NCBI RefSeq assembly: GCF_001463705.1
Contig: NZ_BBWH01000039.1
Coordinates: 16,453-80,452, forward strand
Direction of reading: 5' to 3'
Origin: Aureimonas sp. AU12
Lineage (GTDB): Bacteria > Pseudomonadota > Alphaproteobacteria > Rhizobiales > Rhizobiaceae
DNA length: 64,000 nucleotides
Made by a program: the position numbers and the translations under genes. Below are positions 1 to 7,512 of this stretch, in pieces. Under the pieces are notes generated by a model. That model was not told the origin of the DNA. It did not search any database and saw only the letters and a program-made list of their open reading frames with translations. Each line of letters opens with the position of its first letter. Position 1 is the first letter of the stretch.

Positions 1-90
1 GTCGTAGACGAGGCACTCGTGGTCGTTCTTCATCAGGCGGCGGGCGATGTTGCCGCCCATCCGGCCGAGGCCGATGATTGCGATCTGCAT
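1..90 (-). CDS. gnd: 6-phosphogluconate dehydrogenase, N-terminal fragment
   Basis: Only the first 30 codons lie in the window; the rest runs off the left edge. The visible residues begin MQIAIIGLGRMG and continue with an arginine-rich helix ending in VYD, which is the NAD(P)-binding Rossmann start (GxGxxG) typical of decarboxylating 6-phosphogluconate dehydrogenases of the 'MQLGMIGLGRMG' kind. It lies 80 nt downstream of tkt on the same strand, so the two are probably co-transcribed as a pentose-phosphate unit. The assignment rests on the N-terminus alone; another beta-hydroxyacid dehydrogenase remains possible. Confidence 0.7.
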   Translation of the reverse strand, partial: MQIAIIGLGRMGGNIARRLMKNDHECLVYD

Positions 91-170
91 GAAACGTCTC
101 TTCGATGGTGGGAAACGGGAGGCCGGCCGCCGCCTCCCGTCGGCCGCCGGCAGTGTCGGGATGGAAGACT

Positions 171-2273
171 TCAGGCGCGGCGGGCCGCGATCTGCTGCTT
201 GGCGGCCTCGGCGATATGATCGGGGGTGAAACCGTATTTCGTCTGCAGCTTGGCGAGCGGCGCGGAGGCGCCGAAGGTCGACATGGTGATCTTGGCGCCC
301 TTGGCCCCGGTGTAGCGATCCCAGCCGAGCGAACCCGCCTGCTCCACGGCAACACGCGCCATGATCTCCGGCGGCAGCACGCTGTCCCGGTAGGCGTCCT
401 CCTGTTTCTCGAACAGCTCCCACGAGGGCAGCGAGACGACGCGCGACCTGACGCCTTCCGCTGTGAGTTTCTCGTGCGCGGCGAGGCAGAGCGAGACTTC
501 GGAACCCGTGCCGATGAGAATCACCTCCGGCGTCTCGTCCGGCGATCCCGCCAGCACGTAGCCGCCCTTCCGCAGGCCATCGGCTCCCGCATATTTCGTG
601 CGGTCGATCGTCGGCAGGTTCTGGCGCGAGAAGACGAGGCAGGTCGGCTCGTGTGTCTGCGAGATCGCGACCTTCCAGGCTTCCACCGTCTCGTTGGCGT
701 CGCAGGGGCGGATCGTGTTGAGGCCGGGGATGGCGCGGAGCGAGGCCAGGTGCTCGATCGGCTGGTGCGTCGGGCCGTCCTCGCCGACGCCGATCGAATC
801 ATGGGTGAAGACGAAGATCGTCGGCACTTCCATGATCGCGGCGAGGCGAATGGTCGGGCGCATGTAGTCGGAGAAGACGAGGAAGGTGGCGGTGAAGGAG
901 CGCAGGTACGACAGCGCCATGCCGTTGGCGACCGCGCCCATCCCGTGCTCGCGAATGCCGAAATGCAGGTTGCGCCCGCCATAGGACCCCGCTTCGAAGG
1001 AGCCGGCGCCCTCGAACGTCAGCTTCGTCTTCGTCGAGGGGGCCAGATCCGCCGAACCGCCGATGAGAAAGGGGACCTTCTCGGCGATGGCGTTCAGCAC
1101 CTTGCCGCCGGCATCGCGCGAGGCGACGCCCTTGGCGTCCGCCTCGAAGCTCGGCAAATCAGCGTCCCAGCCCTTCGGCAGCTTGCCCTGCCGCATCAGG
1201 TCGATCTCGTCGGCGAGATCGGGATGCGCCTTGCGATACGAGGCGAAGTTGCGCTCCCACTCTTCGCGCAGTGGCCGGCCGCGCCCCGCGACCGCCGCCT
1301 GGAAGGCCTGCGTCACGCTTTCGGGAACGCGGAAGCTCTCGCTTTCCGGCCAGCCGTAGGAGCGCTTGGCGGCCTTCACGTCCTCGGCGTCGAAGGCCTC
1401 GCCATGGGCCGCCGCCGTGCCCTGCTGCTTCGGCAGGCCGTAGCCGATGATGCTGTCGACGACGATCAACGTCGGCCGGTCGTCGGTCTCGCGGAACTCG
1501 GCGATCGCCTTCGCGATCGCCTCGGCGTCGTTGGCATCCGCGACGTGGAGCGTCTTCCAGCCGTAGCCGCGGAAGCGCTCGGCGACGTCCTCGGAGAAGG
1601 CGAGCTCGGTGTTGCCCTCGATCGAGACGTGGTTGTTGTCGTAGATCCAGCAGAGGTTGGACAGCTTGAGGTGCCCGGCGAGCGAAGCCGCCTCGCTGGC
1701 GACGCCCTCCATCAGGTCGCCGTCGCCGCAGAGCACGTAGACGTCGTGGTCGAAGACCGTCGCCTCCGGCCGGTTGTAGTGCGCGGCGAGATAGCGCTCG
1801 GCGATGGCCATGCCGACCGAGTTGCCGCAGCCTTGGCCGAGCGGCCCGGTGGTGGTCTCGACGCCGGTGGTCATCCGGTATTCGGGGTGGCCGGGGGTCT
1901 TGGAGCCCAGCTGACGGAACTGCTCGATGTCCTCCAGCGACACCGCCGGCTTGCCGGTCTTAGCGCCGTCGGCGTCGATTTCCTTGACGCCCGCCAGATG
2001 CAGCAGCGCATAGAGCAGCATGGAGCCGTGGCCGACCGAGAGCACGAAGCGGTCGCGATTCGGCCAGTCCGGCTGATCGGGATCGGTGCGCAGGAAGCGC
2101 GACCAGAGCGTATGGCCGACCACGGCAAGACCCAGCGGCGCGCCGACATGGCCAGAATGGGCCTTGAGCACGGCATCCATCGCCAGCGTGCGGATCGTGT
2201 CGACGGCCAGCTGACCGGAAGCATCGCCGGCCTCGCCGGTGTCGTGGGGGGAAACGGATTTGACCGCGCTCAT
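171..2273 (-). CDS. tkt: transketolase
   Basis: A full-length 700-residue transketolase, the cytoplasmic thiamine-diphosphate enzyme that moves two-carbon ketol units between sugar phosphates in the pentose-phosphate and Calvin pathways. The N-terminal domain shows the substrate loop AHSGHVGAPLG and the ThDP/Mg motif GDGDLMEGVASEAASLAGH followed by an NNH segment. The middle domain carries the catalytic-glutamate region HFGIREHGMGAVANG, and the C-terminal domain is complete. The start MSAVKSVSPHDTGEAG gives the usual family length. The downstream neighbour is gnd, in agreement with the assignment. Nothing is unusual in the frame. Confidence 0.97.
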   Translation of the reverse strand: MSAVKSVSPHDTGEAGDASGQLAVDTIRTLAMDAVLKAHSGHVGAPLGLAVVGHTLWSRFLRTDPDQPDWPNRDRFVLSVGHGSMLLYALLHLAGVKEIDADGAKTGKPAVSLEDIEQFRQLGSKTPGHPEYRMTTGVETTTGPLGQGCGNSVGMAIAERYLAAHYNRPEATVFDHDVYVLCGDGDLMEGVASEAASLAGHLKLSNLCWIYDNNHVSIEGNTELAFSEDVAERFRGYGWKTLHVADANDAEAIAKAIAEFRETDDRPTLIVVDSIIGYGLPKQQGTAAAHGEAFDAEDVKAAKRSYGWPESESFRVPESVTQAFQAAVAGRGRPLREEWERNFASYRKAHPDLADEIDLMRQGKLPKGWDADLPSFEADAKGVASRDAGGKVLNAIAEKVPFLIGGSADLAPSTKTKLTFEGAGSFEAGSYGGRNLHFGIREHGMGAVANGMALSYLRSFTATFLVFSDYMRPTIRLAAIMEVPTIFVFTHDSIGVGEDGPTHQPIEHLASLRAIPGLNTIRPCDANETVEAWKVAISQTHEPTCLVFSRQNLPTIDRTKYAGADGLRKGGYVLAGSPDETPEVILIGTGSEVSLCLAAHEKLTAEGVRSRVVSLPSWELFEKQEDAYRDSVLPPEIMARVAVEQAGSLGWDRYTGAKGAKITMSTFGASAPLAKLQTKYGFTPDHIAEAAKQQIAARRA

Positions 2274-2602
2274 CGGATCGTCCTCTTCGCGTCTCGTCGG
2301 GCCCGGCCTTGCGGGGATCGAAAGGAAAGGGCCGGCCGCACTGGTTCGGCGCGGGCGCTTCCCCGTCCGGGATGATCGCGGCGCCGAACTGACTGGCTCC
2401 TATGGTGGAGCGCGGCTTCGTCATGTCGATGGGGCAGCCCCGCCGAAATATTAAGGCTTGCCGCCTTTACCCGCTGTCGCATATGGAAACATGAATTAAG
2501 AAGTCATGATTTGACGAGCGCGGTGCGCGGCCCCATCGACATGGGGAAGGCCTCGGCCTTCCAGCCGCATCCCTGGCCCCGCTCGGCTGTGGAAGGTTCG
2601 CC
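2274..2602. other. divergent intergenic region between tkt and exbB
   Basis: This 329-nt stretch separates the divergent tkt and exbB starts. I see no credible gene in it. Its distinctive part is the AT-richer block 2447-2515, which contains the putative iron box and promoter elements described separately (TTGCCG at 2458 followed 17 nt later by the weak -10-like ATATGG at 2481). Confidence 0.6.
2492..2506 (+). promoter_or_regulatory. candidate RirA iron-responsive (IRO-like) box upstream of exbB
   Basis: The 15-mer is TGA-ATTAAGAAG-TCA, an exact match to the TGA-N9-TCA pattern described for rhizobial iron-responsive operators, and it is extended to ATGA...TCAT on both sides. It lies about 97 nt upstream of the exbB start, just downstream of a weak -10-like element, where a repressor could block initiation. 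The pattern is short (six fixed bases), so the call rests on position plus the iron-uptake function of exbBD-tonB. Confidence 0.4.
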
Positions 2603-3709
2603 ATGAAGGCACTGTCATTCCGGGGTCCCATGGCGGACCGCATGATCCGCGGCCGTCGAGGCATCCTCGCGGTCGCCGCCGCGATCCTGCTTGCCTCAGG
2701 CGCGATCGCGTCCGCGCAGGAGGCAGGCTTCGGAGCGCCGGCCACCGTCGCGCCCGTGGCCCCGGCCCCTGTCGCGCAGCCCGCTGTGCCCTCCGCCTCG
2801 GAGGCGCCTGCCGCACCGCCGGCCTCAAACCCCTCTTCTGCGGCCGCGCCGGCGATGGCCCCATCGTCCCCCGCCCTCGTCGGCGCACCGCAGGAGACCG
2901 CGCCCGCCGCCGCCCCGTCGCTCGAAGTCACGAGCCCCATCGAGGCCGGCGAGGTCCCCGCCGCTGACGAAGCGCCCGCCGCCACGGGCGCGTTGCCGCA
3001 CGACCTGTCGCCTTGGGGCATGTTCCTCGCCGCCGACTACGTCGTGAAGGCGGTGATGCTGGGCCTCGCCTTCGCCTCGCTGGTGACGTGGACGATCTGG
3101 CTCGCCAAGGTGCTGGAACTGGCCGCCGCCAAGCGCCGGGCGCTGGCAGGTGTCAAGCGTCTCGGCTCGACCGCCGGCCTGCCGGCGCCGGACGGGCTGG
3201 ACGCCGCCGGCTGGCGGCGCGGTCCGGTGGCCGCGCTCGTGCGGGCCGCCGTGGAGGAACGGGCGAAATCGGCCGACCTGCCGGCCGACGGCGTGAAGGA
3301 GCGCGCGGCCGCCGCGCTGCACCGGATCGAGGCGCGCGCCGGACGCAGGATGACACGCGGCACCGGCCTTCTCGCCACGATCGGCTCGACGGCACCCTTC
3401 GTCGGCCTGTTCGGGACGGTCTGGGGCATCATGAACTCGTTCATCGGCATCAGCCAGGCCAACACGACCAACCTCGCCGTGGTTGCCCCCGGCATCGCCG
3501 AGGCGCTGCTCGCCACCGCCATCGGCCTCGTCGCGGCCATCCCCGCGGTCATCATCTACAACGTATTCGCCCGCGCCATCGCCGGCTACAAGGCGGTGCT
3601 CTCGGACGCCTCGGCCGGCGTCCTCCAGCACCTGTCGCGCGATCTCGACCGGGCGAAGTTCGCGGCGCGCCCGGCGGGCGGGCGTCCCTCGCTGCAGGCG
3701 GCGGAGTAA
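2603..3709 (+). CDS. exbB: TonB-system energizer ExbB, long form
   Basis: A 368-residue inner-membrane proton-channel subunit that, with ExbD, powers TonB-dependent uptake of iron complexes and other ligands across the outer membrane. A signal-peptide-like segment (residues about 18-39, [17 protein letters not shown]) is followed by about 95 residues of Ala/Pro-rich periplasmic sequence. The MotA/TolQ/ExbB core starts near residue 140 and includes [21 protein letters not shown] and the [20 protein letters not shown] helix. The extended N-terminus is common in alphaproteobacterial ExbB. exbD follows four nucleotides after the stop, and an iron-box candidate lies upstream. Confidence 0.95.
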   Translation: MKALSFRGPMADRMIRGRRGILAVAAAILLASGAIASAQEAGFGAPATVAPVAPAPVAQPAVPSASEAPAAPPASNPSSAAAPAMAPSSPALVGAPQETAPAAAPSLEVTSPIEAGEVPAADEAPAATGALPHDLSPWGMFLAADYVVKAVMLGLAFASLVTWTIWLAKVLELAAAKRRALAGVKRLGSTAGLPAPDGLDAAGWRRGPVAALVRAAVEERAKSADLPADGVKERAAAALHRIEARAGRRMTRGTGLLATIGSTAPFVGLFGTVWGIMNSFIGISQANTTNLAVVAPGIAEALLATAIGLVAAIPAVIIYNVFARAIAGYKAVLSDASAGVLQHLSRDLDRAKFAARPAGGRPSLQAAE

Positions 3710-3713
3710 TCCC

Positions 3714-4199
3714 GTGGGGGTCAGTCTCAAGTCCGGCGACGACGACGACACCGGCGAAGTCGCCGACATCAACGTCACGCCCTTCATCGACGTCGTGCTG
3801 GTGCTGCTCATCATCTTCATGGTGGCGGCCCCCCTCTCCACCGTCGACGTGCCGGTGGACCTGCCGGTCTCGAACGCGCGCCCGCAGGAACGCCCGGACG
3901 AGCCGCTCTATCTGACCGTGCAGGACGACCTCAACCTCGTGATCGGCGAGGAGCCGGTGTCGAAGGAAACGCTGCGTGCCGTTCTCGACGCTCGCACCGG
4001 GGCCAACCGCGAGGAGCGCATCTTCCTGCGCGCCGACGGGGCCGTCGCCTATGGCGACCTGATGGAAGTCATGAACGCGCTGCGCGATGCCGGCTATCTG
4101 AAGATCGCGCTCGTCGGCCTCGAGAACGCCGCGCCCGGGAGCGCACCCGCCGCCGCGCCTTCGTCCGCCGCTCCCGCCGGATCGCCGCCGCAGCCATGA
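3714..4199 (+). CDS. exbD: biopolymer transporter ExbD
   Basis: A 161-residue partner of ExbB: a single-span inner-membrane protein with a periplasmic domain. The GTG start at 3714 is chosen because it follows the exbB stop by four nucleotides and directly precedes the family hallmark [18 protein letters not shown], which holds the channel aspartate in the membrane helix. An in-frame extension further upstream would overlap exbB deeply and encodes low-complexity Arg/Pro/Ser sequence, so it is rejected. The C-terminus is Ala/Pro-rich. The stop overlaps the tonB start in an ATGA arrangement, suggesting translational coupling. Confidence 0.95.
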   Translation: MGVSLKSGDDDDTGEVADINVTPFIDVVLVLLIIFMVAAPLSTVDVPVDLPVSNARPQERPDEPLYLTVQDDLNLVIGEEPVSKETLRAVLDARTGANREERIFLRADGAVAYGDLMEVMNALRDAGYLKIALVGLENAAPGSAPAAAPSSAAPAGSPPQP

Positions 4200-5203
4200 G
4201 CACCGCCAACCCGCAGGATTGGGAGAAGCCCGGCGGCTGGCTGGGCGGAATGCGCTGGGGCGTCGCGGCGCTGGCCGTGTTGACCGCACATGCGGCCGCC
4301 GCCTGGTTCTTCGTGCAGATGCCGCCCGTCGCCGCGCCGCCGCAGGGCGTGCCGGAGGCGCCGATCTTCATCGACCTCGCGCCCCCCGCCGAAGCCGCGC
4401 CGGCCGCGCCCGCCGTCGAGACGCCGCCAACCGAGGCCGAGCCGGTGCCGGAGGCCGTGCCACCAGAGCCGGTGCCGCCCGAGCCCACGCCGGAGCCGCA
4501 ACCCGAGCCCGAGCCGCAGGTGACGCCGCCGCCCGAACCGCTTCCGCCCGAACCGCCCCCACCAGAGCCAGTACCGGAGCCCGTTCCGCCGCCGCCCGAG
4601 CCCCTGCCGCCCGAACCGGTGGTACCCGAGCCGTTGCCGCCCGAACCGGTCGTGCCAGAGCCCGTGGTACCCGAGCCGCCACCCGAGGTGCCGCCGCCGG
4701 AGCTGCCGTTGACCGAGCAGCCTGCGGAGGCCGTCATCAACGCGCCGGTTCCGCGCGCCCGTCCGGCCCCGCCGCCGGAGCCGCAGGTAACCGAGCGTCG
4801 TCGGCCGCCGGAGCAACGGGAGACACCGGTTCGGCGCGAGGTCAGGCCGCGCGTCGAGCGCAAGGCCGCGCCGCCGCCCTCTCGCGCTTCAACCGCGAGC
4901 GCCGCCGCAAATGCCTCACAAGGTGCCAAGCCGAGGGTTTCGGCCAACGACGAGCAACGTTGGCGTGCGCAGCTCAACGCTCGCGTACGCCGGTTCACGC
5001 GGTCGATCCGCGGTTCGGGGACGGCCACGGTGGCATTCCGGGTCACCGCCAGCGGGGCGGCGACGGGCATCCGGCTGGTCTCCTCGTCGGGGAATGCGAT
5101 GGTCGATCAGGCCGCCCTGTCGGTCGTCCAGCGGGCCAGCCCGTTTCCGCCCAACCCGAGCGGAGAAGCGACGAACGTGACGATCCCCATCCGCTACAAG
5201 TGA
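4196..5203 (+). CDS. tonB: energy transducer TonB
   Basis: A 335-residue TonB. Residues about 22-41 form the single membrane anchor (VAALAVLTAHAAAAWFF). A long Pro/Glu-rich spacer of repeated EPVPPEP/PEPLPPEP units (about residues 70-185) spans the periplasm, and a basic linker precedes the C-terminal domain, which begins near residue 270 (TATVAFRVTASGAATGIRL) and ends in VTIPIRYK, the usual TonB-box-binding fold. The gene overlaps exbD by four nucleotides and completes an exbB-exbD-tonB operon. Specific client receptors are not in the window. Confidence 0.95.
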   Translation: MSTANPQDWEKPGGWLGGMRWGVAALAVLTAHAAAAWFFVQMPPVAAPPQGVPEAPIFIDLAPPAEAAPAAPAVETPPTEAEPVPEAVPPEPVPPEPTPEPQPEPEPQVTPPPEPLPPEPPPPEPVPEPVPPPPEPLPPEPVVPEPLPPEPVVPEPVVPEPPPEVPPPELPLTEQPAEAVINAPVPRARPAPPPEPQVTERRRPPEQRETPVRREVRPRVERKAAPPPSRASTASAAANASQGAKPRVSANDEQRWRAQLNARVRRFTRSIRGSGTATVAFRVTASGAATGIRLVSSSGNAMVDQAALSVVQRASPFPPNPSGEATNVTIPIRYK

Positions 5204-5206
5204 TCG

Positions 5207-5243
5207 GAGCGCTTGGGGATCGGGCGGGCTCGTCCCCGCGCTC
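5207..5243. terminator. possible terminator hairpin after tonB
   Basis: Between the convergent tonB and the dehydrogenase gene the sequence can fold with GAGCGC pairing to GCGCTC and GGGGA pairing to TCCCC around a 13-nt loop. There is no U-run on either strand, so intrinsic termination is uncertain. Confidence 0.35.
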
Positions 5244-5276
5244 TCTGCCGGTCCGCCGTTCCTACCTGATCTCAGC

Positions 5277-6596
5277 CTACGCGAAACGTGCGTCGGCCTC
5301 GTCGAGACGCCCTCGGATCTGCGTCACCTCCAGCGTCTCGTCCGGGGTGCAATTGGCGTAGGTCAGCTTTTCGCCCGCCTTCACCGGCCGTGTCACCCGC
5401 GCCTGCTCGGCCAGACCCAGCGGCAGTCCACGCGCGGCGCGCGCCTCGGTCCAGGTCATCGCGAAGCCGCGATACTGGGTCTCGCCAATGCGCCCGAGCG
5501 TCTCGCCTGCCGCCAGATCGCGCTTGGCCACCGCGATGCATTCGGCCACCGGCCGCTCCAGCGGCTCCATGTGCGGCGTGCCCTTCATCACCGCGTGAAG
5601 CGCCGAGAGCGGCACCTCGATCGAGGTCAGGTGGAAGGGCCGATAGAGCGCGAAGCAGGGGCCGGGTCCGACTTTCAGATCGGCGATGCGCTCAAGCACG
5701 CGCGGATGGCGCGGCTTGACGATGCAGAAGACGCCGGGTGCGACGCCCCGCCCGATCGAATAGTCGACGCAGCCGGGCTTCGACAGGATGCCGCCGTCCT
5801 CTCGCGTGCAGAGAACCTGCGCCAGATCCTCGGACGTGGCATTCGGCCCGTGCATGCCGGGAACGTCGGGCACGAGGCCGGTAGCATTGGCGATGGCGGT
5901 CATCTCCACCATCGTCTTCGAGCCGTCGACGAACTCGACGAGCATGCGCGCGTTCATCTGGCGCCGCGCCGCCTCCTCCTCGTAGTCGGCAGGCACGGCG
6001 TTGAAGTCGAGCGGGTTGTTCTTGCCCTTGCCGGCCGCCACGATGTCGAGTCCGAGCGACTGGGCGAGGCCGATGAGTTCGAGCGTCGCATGCGGCTCGT
6101 CGCCCGCCGCACCCGTGTAGACGACCCCGGCGCGTTTGGCCTCGGCCGCGAGATAGCGCCCGATCGTGATGTCGGCCTCGACGTTCAGCATCACCACGTG
6201 CTTGCCGTTGCGAAACGCGTCGAGCGCGATGCGGGTGCCCGCGCTCGGGCTGCCCGTGGCGTCGATCACGACGTCGATCCGCCCCGCGGCGCAGAAGGTG
6301 CGGAAGTCCTCGACCAGCGCCACGCGCCCCGCCTCGATCGCGGCGTCGACCGCAGCCGGCGTCCCGGCGCGCGCCACGTCCGCCGCGTCGTAGCCGGCAA
6401 AGGCGAGCGTCTGCGTCGCCTTGTCGGGCTTCGAGGTCGACACCGCGCCGAGCCGCACGCCCGGCATCAGCAGAAGCTGCACCATGAGATCGGTGCCCAT
6501 CTGGCCCGCGCCCGCCAGCCCGACGGTGACGGGACCGTTGCGCTCTGCATAGGCCAGGAGTTCGGCGGCGAGCCCGACCTTCGCGATGCTGTTCAT
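5277..6596 (-). CDS. NAD(P)-dependent oxidoreductase with C-terminal SAF domain (COG4091, homoserine-dehydrogenase-like)
   Basis: A 439-residue protein beginning MNSIAKVGLAAELLAYAE. Residues about 20-45 hold a Rossmann motif (VGLAGAGQMGTDLMVQL), followed by a dehydrogenase/DapB-like core with DATGSPSAGTRIALDAF and GKHVVMLNVEAD. The last about 90 residues (from VAECIAVAKRDLAAGETLGRIG) resemble a SAF domain, as in the COG4091 group of predicted homoserine-dehydrogenase-like proteins. The start at 6596 is preferred because it directly precedes the conserved region; longer upstream extensions are low-complexity. It stands alone, convergent with tonB, so context does not reveal its substrate. Some relatives act in sugar-acid or polyol catabolism, but I cannot assign that here. 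Confidence 0.8.
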   Translation of the reverse strand: MNSIAKVGLAAELLAYAERNGPVTVGLAGAGQMGTDLMVQLLLMPGVRLGAVSTSKPDKATQTLAFAGYDAADVARAGTPAAVDAAIEAGRVALVEDFRTFCAAGRIDVVIDATGSPSAGTRIALDAFRNGKHVVMLNVEADITIGRYLAAEAKRAGVVYTGAAGDEPHATLELIGLAQSLGLDIVAAGKGKNNPLDFNAVPADYEEEAARRQMNARMLVEFVDGSKTMVEMTAIANATGLVPDVPGMHGPNATSEDLAQVLCTREDGGILSKPGCVDYSIGRGVAPGVFCIVKPRHPRVLERIADLKVGPGPCFALYRPFHLTSIEVPLSALHAVMKGTPHMEPLERPVAECIAVAKRDLAAGETLGRIGETQYRGFAMTWTEARAARGLPLGLAEQARVTRPVKAGEKLTYANCTPDETLEVTQIRGRLDEADARFA

Positions 6597-6837
6597 GTGC
6601 CTGACGCCTTCCCGATCCCGATGCCCTTGGCGACGCCGGAGACCGACGCCATGAGGGCTTTGGCGGCAGGGATAGTGGGTCTTGGGCGAGGGGATCAACA
6701 GCCAAGGCGCAAACTCTGCCGAAGAAAACCGGTCCACCTGCGACGCGGACCGCCCATCGAACCGTTTGAAAAGCCTCCCTCCCCGCCTATGCTCTCGTCT
6801 TCGACCCCTTCTTCCTTCGATTCCCGGCCGGTTCGCC

Positions 6838-7512
6838 ATGCGCATGCTTCTCGTCGAGGACAATGAAGGCCTCGGCGACGCCGTGAACCGGCATCTGCGC
6901 AATGCCGGCCATTCCGTCGAATGGGTGCGGTCAGGCGAGGACGCGCTGGAGGCCTGCGCCCATGAGCGCTTCGACGCCGTCATCCTCGATTTGACGCTGC
7001 CCGGCCGCGACGGGCTGTCGGTGATCGCCGAGTTGCGGCGCGCCCGCTCGGCCGTGCCGGTGCTGGTGGTCACCGCGCGCTCGGAGATCGACGACAAGAT
7101 CAGCCTCCTGGATCTCGGCGCCGACGACTATCTGGTGAAGCCGTTCGACCTGCGAGAGCTCGAGGCCCGTCTGCGCGCGCTGCTGCGCCGTCCCGCCGGG
7201 CAGACCACGAGCGTCGGCGTCTTCGGTAATGTCGCCGTCGATCTCGCCGGCCATGCGGTGACGGTGGCGGGCCGCTCGGTGGATCTCGGCCGCCGCGAGT
7301 TCCGGCTGCTTGAGATCCTCCTCTCGCGGCCCGGCGCCGTCGTGCAGAAGGAGCAGCTGATGGCGCAGCTCTTCTCCTTCGACGAAATGGTTTCGACCAA
7401 CGCGCTCGAACTCTACGTCTCGCGCCTGCGCCGCAAGCTGGAGGGCTCTTCCGTCGAGATCGGCACCGTGCGCGGCGCCGGCTATGTCGCGCGGGTCCGC
7501 GATGCCGGCTAG
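6838..7512 (+). CDS. tctD: OmpR-family response regulator, TctD-like
   Basis: A 224-residue two-component regulator. The receiver domain (about 1-115) has the acidic pocket E7-D8, the phospho-acceptor D51 (AVILDLTLPGRDG) and the conserved lysine in DDYLVKPFDL. The winged-helix DNA-binding domain follows (about 125-220), with RREFRLLEILLSRPGAVV and NALELYVSRLRRKLEG. Start at ATG 6838 gives MRMLLVEDNE; the ATG two codons later is equally possible. Its stop overlaps the kinase start by 11 nt. The neighbouring tctCBA suggests a TctD role, activating tricarboxylate uptake, but the name is inferred from context. Confidence 0.88.
   Translation: MRMLLVEDNEGLGDAVNRHLRNAGHSVEWVRSGEDALEACAHERFDAVILDLTLPGRDGLSVIAELRRARSAVPVLVVTARSEIDDKISLLDLGADDYLVKPFDLRELEARLRALLRRPAGQTTSVGVFGNVAVDLAGHAVTVAGRSVDLGRREFRLLEILLSRPGAVVQKEQLMAQLFSFDEMVSTNALELYVSRLRRKLEGSSVEIGTVRGAGYVARVRDAG

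Noticed and set aside
105..2375. A 756-codon open frame antisense to transketolase
   Set aside because: It mirrors the tkt codons in a GC-rich genome; the product is low-complexity Arg/Ala/Gly/Asp/His-rich sequence with no domain, while the opposite strand is an intact enzyme.
4430..4700. Apparent minisatellite of CCGGAGCC-type units in tonB
   Set aside because: It encodes the normal Pro/Glu spacer of TonB; the repetition is explained by protein function.
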